From Thermodesulfovibrionales bacterium (GTDB lineage Bacteria > Nitrospirota > Thermodesulfovibrionia > Thermodesulfovibrionales > SM23-35): a DNA stretch of 5,122 bases. Where the stretch lies: positions 1-5,122 of the forward strand of contig JALHSV010000320.1 of NCBI GenBank assembly GCA_022865525.1, given 5' to 3'. Below, one piece after another: positions 1 through 5,122 of the stretch (position 1 is the first letter of the stretch; each line of letters starts with the position of its first letter). The notes under the pieces were generated by a model. The model saw only the letters and a list, made by a program, of their open reading frames with translations, was not told where the DNA came from and did no database searches. Both the position numbers and the translations under genes were made by a program.

Positions 1-704
1 AAAAAGTGGTAGTGATAAACCTTAAAGAAAAAGTCGAGATTAAGTTCTTCAAGCTTTCTGGGCCTGCAAGACTGGTTCTCGATATCCAGAAAAGGGAGCC
101 TCAAGCTGAAAAGCAGGCAGAAAAGCAATCTGAGCAACAAACACCCGTAACCCAGGCAAGAGGGATTGTCATTGATGCCGGACATGGCGGCTATGATTTT
201 GGCATAGCCTATGGAAATCTCAATGAGAAGGACATCAGCTTGTCCCTTGCCAGGGATTTAGGGGCCGTCTTGTCAAAAAAAGGCAAAAAAGTTTTTCTCA
301 TCCGCAAGGCCGATCAGTATGTCTCGCTTTCTGACAGAATTCATTTCGTGAATCAGAGATCACCGGATATCTTCATCAGTCTTCATGCTTCGATGTCGCG
401 AAATTTTATCCTTTATGAACCCACGTCTGATGAACAAGGCTCAAATGACTATAGCATTGCAGCAAGCCAGAAAAAATATGCCGGGAAAAGCAAGGTGTTG
501 TCAGACAGCATCGAGAAAGCGATTAAGGATGAATTCAAAGATGAAGTTGTTCGCAGGGGAATGCCCCTCCCCTTAGTGCATTCTGTTGGAGCACCCTCTG
601 TCTTCATCGAATATCCATCCCCAAAAATTGTTTCATATGACCAGCAGATGAAAACAAGGCTGATACATTCAATCATCCAGGGCATAATTGCATATGGCTT
701 CTAA
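1..704 (+). CDS. N-acetylmuramoyl-L-alanine amidase (Amidase_3 family), 5' end missing
   Basis: This is a zinc amidase that cleaves the bond between N-acetylmuramic acid and L-alanine of the peptide stem, most likely in the periplasm during cell separation or wall remodelling. The frame is open to the left edge, so the GTG at 6 is probably internal. Numbering from that GTG, residues 1-28 end in ARLVLDIQ, which looks like the last strand of an AMIN (wall-targeting) domain. Residues 31-50 are a Q/E/K-rich linker with an AEKQ repeat. The catalytic domain runs from about 53 to 232. Expected zinc ligands are H60 (in GHGG), E74 (NEKD) and H127 (SLHAS), and E202 (FIEYPSP) sits at the usual catalytic glutamate. 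The surroundings of the last two are unusual: HAS replaces the common HAN, and the ElGFlSN-like stretch after E202 is absent. A signal peptide would lie outside the window. The family is secure, but whether it is AmiA, AmiB or AmiC-like is not. Confidence 0.9.
   Translation, partial: KVVVINLKEKVEIKFFKLSGPARLVLDIQKREPQAEKQAEKQSEQQTPVTQARGIVIDAGHGGYDFGIAYGNLNEKDISLSLARDLGAVLSKKGKKVFLIRKADQYVSLSDRIHFVNQRSPDIFISLHASMSRNFILYEPTSDEQGSNDYSIAASQKKYAGKSKVLSDSIEKAIKDEFKDEVVRRGMPLPLVHSVGAPSVFIEYPSPKIVSYDQQMKTRLIHSIIQGIIAYGF
105..140 (+). repeat. short degenerate tandem repeat coding the amidase linker
   Basis: Two adjacent 12-base units, GCTGAAAAGCAG (105-116) and GCAGAAAAGCAA (117-128), match at 10 of 12 positions, and a weaker third unit follows at 129-140. 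They encode AEKQ, AEKQ and SEQQ in the linker between the AMIN-like tail and the amidase domain. The likely origin is local slippage, with a flexible hydrophilic spacer as the only evident role. Confidence 0.6.
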
Positions 705-736
705 GAATCCAAACGTGCTCGAAGAAAAAGTTCTCC

Positions 737-1297
737 ATGAACCTTAAGCAAACATCGGGAATCATTTTGCTTCTCTTCCTCTTTGTCGGCGGTGTTGGCG
801 GCGGATATCTCTATTTCTCAAAGGTCATCCCTCAGGAAAAAGCCGCTTCAGAAGAGACAGCAAACAATACAAAGAGTGTGGACCTTTTATCGCTGAGGAT
901 TTATTATCCCGTCGGGGATCAACTCCAGATGGAAGAGAGACGACCCCCCAAAAGGACGGGGTCGACGGCAATTGCTGAGGCCGCCGTGGATGAATATCTG
1001 AAAGGTTCTGCTGTAGCAACAATACCATATTTGCCGCGAGGTGCGAGACTTCTCGGCATATATAAAGGGACAGACGGGATGCTTTATATAGACCTTTCGG
1101 ATGAGTTCAGGAGAAATTTTCAGGGTGATGTCTTTGCAGAATTTCTCCTGCTGAAGGGTTTGTACGAAAGCATCATTTCAAATGTTCAAGACATTCAAGA
1201 TATAAAAATCCTCATAGAAGGGAAGGAAACCGAGACGCTGGGTGGCCATCTCTTTCTTCTCTACCCATTAAAGGATATGGTTTCTCATGAGCAGTGA
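737..1297 (+). CDS. membrane-anchored GerMN-domain protein
   Basis: This 186-residue protein begins with a short basic segment and one hydrophobic stretch (about residues 8-27). That suggests a signal anchor, or an uncleaved signal, placing the rest outside the cytoplasmic membrane. After a polar linker (about 30-50), residues 52-175 look like a GerMN (sporulation/spore germination) domain: an LRIYYP strand at the start, a central GARLLGIYKGTDGMLYIDLS region, and the family-typical ILIEGKETETLGGH ending at H171. The Bacillus namesake GerM is linked to sporulation and germination, but the domain also occurs in non-spore-formers, where its role is poorly defined and thought to concern the envelope. 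The start is ATG 737, with only a weak purine-rich stretch (721-730) upstream. It lies 32 bases after the amidase and overlaps murI by 11 bases. Domain assignment is good; the biochemical function is unknown. Confidence 0.82.
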   Translation: MNLKQTSGIILLLFLFVGGVGGGYLYFSKVIPQEKAASEETANNTKSVDLLSLRIYYPVGDQLQMEERRPPKRTGSTAIAEAAVDEYLKGSAVATIPYLPRGARLLGIYKGTDGMLYIDLSDEFRRNFQGDVFAEFLLLKGLYESIISNVQDIQDIKILIEGKETETLGGHLFLLYPLKDMVSHEQ

Positions 1298-2102
1298 TAT
1301 CACGAATAGACCGATCGGCGTCTTTGACTCGGGCATCGGTGGTCTCACCGTTCTCAAAGAGATTCTGAGGGTGTTGCCGGATGAGAACACTATTTATCTC
1401 GGAGATACGGCACGGGTCCCTTATGGGATACGGTCTCCTGAAACAGTTATCCGCTATTCTTTTGAGAATACGAAATTTTTATCGTTCAAAGATATCAAGA
1501 TACTTGTCATTGCCTGTAATACCGCATCATCAGTGAGCCTCGATGCTATCAAAAGCAGGGTTTCCATTCCTGTTGTCGGGGTGATAGAACCAGGAGCAAA
1601 GGCTGCTGTTATGGCTACAAAGAACAAAAAGATTGGTGTGATTGGAACAGAAGCAACAATAAAAAGCAATGCATATACGAAAGCCATGAAGGCGATAAAT
1701 GAAGAGGTAGAGGTTTTTTGTCTCGCATGTCCGTTGTTTGTGCCCCTTGTCGAGGAGGGATGGACAGAAGGGCATATTGCTTCCATGGTTGCAGAAAAGT
1801 ATCTTGCAGGCTTTAAAAACAAAGATATCGACACTGTCGTCCTTGGATGCACACACTATCCTTTACTGAAAAAGGTGATTGCGGAAGTCATGGGAGCAGG
1901 AGTAAGACTCATCGACTCAGCAATTGAGATTTCACAGGAAATCACGGTAATCCTTGAAGATCTCGGGATGAAACGGGAAAAGAAAAGTCCTTCGTTCAGG
2001 GAGTTTTATGTAACGGATTCCCCCGAGAGATTTTTGAACGTTGGAGAGAAGTTCCTTGGACAGCAGATTGAACACATTGAGAAGATCAATGTCGGTAATT
2101 AG
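1287..2102 (+). CDS. murI: glutamate racemase
   Basis: MurI is a cofactor-independent cytoplasmic racemase that converts L-glutamate to D-glutamate, which is then added to the peptidoglycan peptide stem by MurD. The 271-residue length is normal. Visible motifs are FDSGIGGLTVL (residues 13-23, with the D14/S15 substrate site), GDTARVPYG (39-47), the first catalytic cysteine C77 in ACNTAS, VEEGW (155-159) and the second catalytic cysteine C188 in GCTHYPLL with H190. All core aspartate/glutamate racemase residues are therefore present. ATG 1287 fits because the FDSG motif usually lies close to the N-terminus. An AAGGA at 1271-1275 lies inside the end of the GerMN gene with an 11-base spacer, rather long, so coupling to GerMN translation through the 11-base overlap is likely. 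rph follows after 17 bases. Confidence 0.97.
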   Translation: MSSDITNRPIGVFDSGIGGLTVLKEILRVLPDENTIYLGDTARVPYGIRSPETVIRYSFENTKFLSFKDIKILVIACNTASSVSLDAIKSRVSIPVVGVIEPGAKAAVMATKNKKIGVIGTEATIKSNAYTKAMKAINEEVEVFCLACPLFVPLVEEGWTEGHIASMVAEKYLAGFKNKDIDTVVLGCTHYPLLKKVIAEVMGAGVRLIDSAIEISQEITVILEDLGMKREKKSPSFREFYVTDSPERFLNVGEKFLGQQIEHIEKINVGN

Positions 2103-2119
2103 ATTAGAATGGAGGATCA

Positions 2120-2851
2120 ATGAGACCTGATGGCAGGAATGAGAATGAAGTCCGAAGTGTCAAAATTCAGAGGAGTTTTATTGAAAATGCAGAAGGTTCC
2201 GTACTGATTTCGATCGGGAATACGCGGGTGATCTGCACTGCCTCCATCGAGGACAGGGTCCCCCCCTTTTTAAAGGATCAGAAAAAGGGATGGGTAACCG
2301 CTGAATATTCCATGCTTCCGAGGGCCACACATACAAGGACACTCAGGGAATCTACAACCGGGAGGATCAGCGGCAGAACTCATGAAATACAGAGGCTTAT
2401 CGGCAGGGCTCTCCGCTCAGTTGTTGATCTCTCCGGCTTAGGAGAACGGACGATCTGGATAGACTGTGATGTCCTGCAGGCAGACGGAGGTACGAGGACA
2501 GCATCAATCACCGGTGCTTTCATCTGTTTGTCGGACGCATTGAAGTATGCCCTCAGGAATGGTCTTATCGAGAAATCACCGTTAAAAGATTATCTTGCCG
2601 CTATAAGTGTCGGCGTTGTGCATGGAAAGCCCATGGTTGATCTCTGTTATGCGGAAGACTCTATTGCAGAGGTAGACATGAATGTTGTTATGACAGGGAA
2701 TGGCAGATTTGTTGAAATACAGGGCACCGCAGAAGGGGTGCCTTTTTCGAGAGACAGTCTTGATATGCTTATCAAACTCGCCGAAAAAGGTATCAATAAT
2801 CTGATTGCAATCCAGAAGAAGTACATAGAGGAAGAGGTGATCAGTTTCTGA
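2120..2851 (+). CDS. rph: ribonuclease PH
   Basis: RNase PH is a phosphorolytic 3'-to-5' exoribonuclease that trims tRNA precursors and other RNAs, releasing nucleoside diphosphates. It normally works as a ring-shaped hexamer. The 243-residue length is typical. The N-terminus MRPDGR is diagnostic of the family. Other motifs are GWVTAEYSMLPRAT (57-70), GRISGRTHEIQRLIGRALR (81-99, with conserved R86), DVLQADGGTRTASI (117-130, with the phosphate-binding T125/R126 region) and the YAEDSIAEVDMNVVMTG block (177-193), whose D180 and D186 are the conserved acidic residues. The enzyme looks intact. A strong GGAGGA (2111-2116) precedes ATG 2120. The rdgB nucleotide pyrophosphatase gene that often follows rph is not here; a 121-base gap and ftsH follow. 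Confidence 0.97.
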   Translation: MRPDGRNENEVRSVKIQRSFIENAEGSVLISIGNTRVICTASIEDRVPPFLKDQKKGWVTAEYSMLPRATHTRTLRESTTGRISGRTHEIQRLIGRALRSVVDLSGLGERTIWIDCDVLQADGGTRTASITGAFICLSDALKYALRNGLIEKSPLKDYLAAISVGVVHGKPMVDLCYAEDSIAEVDMNVVMTGNGRFVEIQGTAEGVPFSRDSLDMLIKLAEKGINNLIAIQKKYIEEEVISF

Positions 2852-2875
2852 AAAAGATTTCCGATATGCTACAAT
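2846..2875 (+). promoter_or_regulatory. candidate extended -10 promoter for ftsH
   Basis: TGCTACAAT at 2867-2875 matches a sigma70 extended -10 element: TG, one base, then TACAAT, which is 5 of 6 against TATAAT. The best -35 candidate at an 18-base spacing is TTCTGA (2846-2851), only 3 of 6, which is the usual pattern for extended -10 promoters. Transcription would begin near 2881-2883, giving a leader of about 90 bases for ftsH that starts at the foot of the following hairpin. This is a sequence match only, and chance is a real alternative in AT-rich spacer DNA. Confidence 0.35.
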
Positions 2876-2877
2876 AC

Positions 2878-2930
2878 AAATAAGCCTCTTTATCCCGAAT
2901 CCTTGATGCAAGGGTAAAGGGGTTTATTTT
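2878..2930 (+). terminator. long imperfect hairpin with T-rich tail between rph and ftsH
   Basis: The arms are 2881-2896 and 2912-2926. They form 15 pairs, two of them G-T wobbles, with a single bulged T at 2893 and a 15-base loop. Three further A-T pairs (2878-2880 with 2927-2929) can extend the base. The 3' arm runs into TTTATTTTG, so an intrinsic terminator for the upstream operon is the simplest reading. A smaller stem, CCTTG (2901-2905) with CAAGG (2909-2913), shares bases 2912-2913 with the large stem, so the two folds cannot both form completely. It could instead act as a leader element or attenuator of ftsH. No gene lies in this gap. Confidence 0.5.
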
Positions 2931-2955
2931 GCCAATGAGCTTTAGCAAAAAACAT

Positions 2956-2960
2956 AAGGA
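2956..2960 (+). promoter_or_regulatory. probable ribosome binding site of ftsH
   Basis: AAGGA lies 12 bases before GTG 2973, further away than the usual 5-9 bases. No better Shine-Dalgarno match occurs between it and the GTG. An in-frame TTG at codon 11 has AGAGG just upstream, but starting there would remove the polar residues that precede the first membrane helix, so GTG 2973 is preferred. Confidence 0.5.
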
Positions 2961-2972
2961 ACTACATCAGCG

Positions 2973-4790
2973 GTGAATAGATTAAACGCTTACAGAGGTT
3001 TATTGGTATGGCTCCTGATCGGGGTCATGATGATCTTGCTTTTCAATATCCTCAGTACGCCGAGAAAAGGCGAACAGGAGATGATATTCTCTGACTTCAT
3101 GGGAAAGCTCGATGCCGATGAAATTCAAGAGGTTATCATTAAGGGCAATATCATAACCGGTCAGCTCAAAGACGGCAAAAATTTTAAAACCTATACTGCA
3201 GAATATCCGGACCTGGTACAGACCTTAAGAGATCAGAATGTGAAGATAACCGTTAAACCCGAAGAGCAGAATCCCTGGTACTGGAATCTTTTCTTCTCAT
3301 GGGGTCCTATCATATTCCTTGTCGTCATATGGATATTCTTCATGAGGCAAATGCAGACAGGGGGGAACAAGGCACTCTCTTTTGGGAAGGCAAAGGCAAA
3401 GCTGGTTTCGGAAAAGTCCGTAAAGATAACGTTTGCCGATGTGGCTGGAATAGAAGAGGCAAAGGCGGAAGTGCAGGAGATTATTGATTTTCTAAAGGAT
3501 CCCCAGAAATTTCAGAAGCTCGGTGGCAAGATTCCCAAAGGAGTCCTCTTAGTTGGTGCACCAGGTACAGGCAAAACCCTTCTTGCAAGGGCTATAGCAG
3601 GTGAGGCTGGGGTGCCTTTTTTCTCAATGTCAGGTTCTGACTTTGTGGAAATGTTTGTTGGAGTTGGCGCCTCCAGGGTCAGGGACCTCTTTGACCAGGC
3701 AAAGAAAAGTGCACCATGCATTATTTTTATTGATGAGATAGATGCTGTTGGCCGTCACAGGGGAGCAGGCCTGGGTGGTGGTCACGATGAGCGTGAGCAG
3801 ACCCTGAATCAATTACTCGTAGAGATGGATGGTTTTGAAAGTAACGTGGGAGTTATTATCCTCGCAGCAACAAACAGGCCTGATGTCCTCGATCCTGCCC
3901 TTCTACGACCAGGAAGGTTTGACCGGCAGGTAGTAGTACCTCAACCTGATGTAAAGGGAAGACTGGAAATCCTGAAAGTGCACACGAGAAATGTTCCCGT
4001 TGACGAAAAGGTGAATCTCGATGAGATTGCCCGGGGCACACCCGGTTTTTCCGGTGCAGACCTTGAAAACCTTGTCAATGAAGCTGCATTGCTTGCTGCG
4101 AGGAATGCGAAAACAAAGGTAGAAAAGTCTGATTTTGAAGCAGCAAAGGACAAGGTTCTCATGGGAGTGGAAAGAAGAAGCATGATCATTAGTGAAGAAG
4201 AGAAAAAGAATACAGCCTATCATGAGGCGGGTCATTCACTTGTTGCTAAACTGACGCCGGGAACTGACCCGTTGCATAAAGTGAGCATTATTCCGAGAGG
4301 CAGGGCTTTGGGCGTAACACAACAACTCCCGATAGACGATAAATATACCTATTCCAAAGACTACCTTTTGAAGGCTCTCTCGGTTTTCCTCGGAGGAAGG
4401 GCTGCTGAGGAGATCGCATTGAATCATATGACCACAGGCGCCGGTAATGATCTTGAGCGTGCGACAGACCTTGCAAGGAAAATGGTCACAGAGTGGGGCA
4501 TGTCGGAAAAGCTCGGGCCGCTCACCTTCGGTAAAAAAGATGAGCAGATTTTTCTCGGCAGGGAAATTGTGAGACATAAAGATTACAGTGAAAAGACAGC
4601 AATCGATATAGATGAAGAGGTAAAAAAGATTGTTATTGAAGCGTATAACACGTCAAAAAACCTTCTGACAGCAAACCGGGACATTCTCGAGACACTCGCA
4701 AAGGCACTCCTTGAAAAGGAGACCATGGATGGTGCAGAAATAGATGCACTCATTCAGGAAGCGGAGTCAAAAAGGACTGTCCAGGTTTGA
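2973..4790 (+). CDS. ftsH: ATP-dependent zinc metalloprotease FtsH
   Basis: FtsH is a hexameric inner-membrane AAA+ protease that extracts and degrades damaged membrane proteins and selected cytoplasmic regulators. The 605-residue length is in the normal range, with a short C-terminal tail. Order: transmembrane helix 1 (about 8-28), FtsH extracellular domain (about 30-103), helix 2 (about 106-124), AAA+ module and M41 peptidase. Walker A is GAPGTGKT (195-202), the pore loop is MFVGVG (227-232), Walker B is IIFIDEID (250-257), and the second region of homology (about 299-318) carries arginine fingers R312 and R315. The zinc site is HEAGH (417-421), with D493 in GAGNDLERAT as the expected third ligand. 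All catalytic residues are present. The gene starts with GTG and is separated from rph by a hairpin-bearing gap. Its stop overlaps the probable start of folP, so the two are likely co-transcribed. Confidence 0.98.
   Translation: MNRLNAYRGLLVWLLIGVMMILLFNILSTPRKGEQEMIFSDFMGKLDADEIQEVIIKGNIITGQLKDGKNFKTYTAEYPDLVQTLRDQNVKITVKPEEQNPWYWNLFFSWGPIIFLVVIWIFFMRQMQTGGNKALSFGKAKAKLVSEKSVKITFADVAGIEEAKAEVQEIIDFLKDPQKFQKLGGKIPKGVLLVGAPGTGKTLLARAIAGEAGVPFFSMSGSDFVEMFVGVGASRVRDLFDQAKKSAPCIIFIDEIDAVGRHRGAGLGGGHDEREQTLNQLLVEMDGFESNVGVIILAATNRPDVLDPALLRPGRFDRQVVVPQPDVKGRLEILKVHTRNVPVDEKVNLDEIARGTPGFSGADLENLVNEAALLAARNAKTKVEKSDFEAAKDKVLMGVERRSMIISEEEKKNTAYHEAGHSLVAKLTPGTDPLHKVSIIPRGRALGVTQQLPIDDKYTYSKDYLLKALSVFLGGRAAEEIALNHMTTGAGNDLERATDLARKMVTEWGMSEKLGPLTFGKKDEQIFLGREIVRHKDYSEKTAIDIDEEVKKIVIEAYNTSKNLLTANRDILETLAKALLEKETMDGAEIDALIQEAESKRTVQV
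4769..4776 (+). promoter_or_regulatory. ribosome binding site supporting the TTG start of folP
   Basis: AAAAAGGA lies within the last codons of ftsH, 10 bases before TTG 4787. The alternative folP start, ATG 4841, has only A-rich sequence without a GGA or GAGG core in the preceding 20 bases. This difference favours the TTG. Confidence 0.55.
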
Positions 4791-5122
4791 TACTTTCCTG
4801 GAGAAATTTTTTCTTCGACTTTTCAAAAAAGACATATATCATGGGAATCCTGAATATCACCCCGGATTCCTTTTCTGACGGAGGCCTCTTCTTTAACAAA
4901 TCTGTTGCAATTCAACAGGCTCTCCAAATGGTTGAAGATGGAGCCGATATCATTGATATCGGCGGAGAATCCACAAGACCTGGTTCAGAAACAGTTCCTG
5001 TAGAAGAAGAGCTGCGGCGCACAGTCCCTGTTATTGCGGCAATAGCAAAAGAGATTAATATTCCGATATCCATCGATACATACAAGGCAGAAGTTGCGCA
5101 GAGAGCCTTAGACGCTGGTGCT
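4787..5122 (+). CDS. folP: dihydropteroate synthase, N-terminal part (3' end beyond window)
   Basis: DHPS condenses p-aminobenzoate with hydroxymethyl-dihydropterin diphosphate to make dihydropteroate in folate synthesis; it is a cytoplasmic TIM-barrel enzyme and the sulfonamide target. The 112 visible codons contain three signature blocks: MGILNITPDSFSDGG (residues 19-33, with metal-binding N23), DIGGESTRPG (57-66) and SIDTYKAEVA (95-104). Roughly 160 further residues should follow for a usual length near 270-280. I place the start at TTG 4787, which shares TTGA with the ftsH stop, because residues 1-18 (ending DFSKKTYI) resemble the first strand that family members carry before MGILN, and because a Shine-Dalgarno site precedes it. 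ATG 4841 is the alternative and would remove that strand. The family is certain; the start is likely. Confidence 0.95.
   Translation, partial: MILSWRNFFFDFSKKTYIMGILNITPDSFSDGGLFFNKSVAIQQALQMVEDGADIIDIGGESTRPGSETVPVEEELRRTVPVIAAIAKEINIPISIDTYKAEVAQRALDAGA

Noticed and set aside
275..292. A7 and A6 runs resembling a programmed frameshift site in the amidase
   Set aside because: The zero frame reads the A6-G run as AAA AAA G, which is not the canonical slippery register, and the amidase frame continues intact to its conserved C-terminus.
694..747. 17-codon reading frame starting at ATG 694, bridging the amidase end and the GerMN start
   Set aside because: It overlaps real genes on both sides, has no clear ribosome binding site and resembles no known peptide.
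1454..1856. Two minus-strand open frames opposite murI
   Set aside because: They overlap each other and the conserved racemase frame, so they are antisense shadows.
2929..2958. TTGCCA, 18 bases, CATAAG as an ftsH promoter
   Set aside because: The -10 matches only 4 of 6, and the implied start near 2965 would leave the AAGGA ribosome binding site out of the transcript.
3903..4577. Long minus-strand open frames opposite ftsH
   Set aside because: They lie opposite a fully conserved AAA+/M41 coding region, and their translations show no recognisable domain.
4801..4840. T-rich and A-rich stretch after ftsH as a terminator
   Set aside because: There is no GC-rich stem before the T run, and the stretch is better explained as the N-terminal codons of folP.

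Overview
This is an ordinary chromosomal housekeeping segment, densely packed and all on the + strand. It holds six protein genes; the first is cut by the left edge and the last by the right edge. I see no mobile element, CRISPR array, tRNA, rRNA or foreign-looking island, and I did not find a new multi-gene system.

Layout: (1) the C-terminal part of an N-acetylmuramoyl-L-alanine amidase with the tail of an AMIN-type domain (1-704); (2) a membrane-anchored GerMN-domain protein (737-1297); (3) glutamate racemase murI (1287-2102), overlapping the GerMN gene by 11 bases; (4) RNase PH, rph (2120-2851), behind a strong Shine-Dalgarno site; (5) a 121-base gap with an extended -10-like element running into a long imperfect hairpin; (6) the membrane AAA+ zinc protease ftsH (2973-4790, GTG start); (7) the first 112 codons of dihydropteroate synthase folP (4787 to the edge), most likely starting at a TTG that overlaps the ftsH stop.

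The first three genes fit a cell-envelope theme: peptidoglycan cleavage, a membrane-anchored GerMN protein of uncertain role, and supply of D-glutamate for peptidoglycan precursors. rph adds 3' trimming of tRNA and other RNAs. FtsH (membrane protein quality control) and FolP (folate synthesis) form a second block, possibly a separate transcription unit. As I recall, Bacillus subtilis also has racE, gerM and rph close together, so the murI/gerM/rph grouping may be an old neighbourhood.

Organism: an AMIN-type amidase suggests a diderm (Gram-negative) bacterium. The GerMN gene beside murI/rph and the ftsH-folP pair would fit a Nitrospirota (Thermodesulfovibrio-like) or deltaproteobacterial-type lineage. 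This is inference from gene order and protein flavour, and it is not proven by anything in the window.
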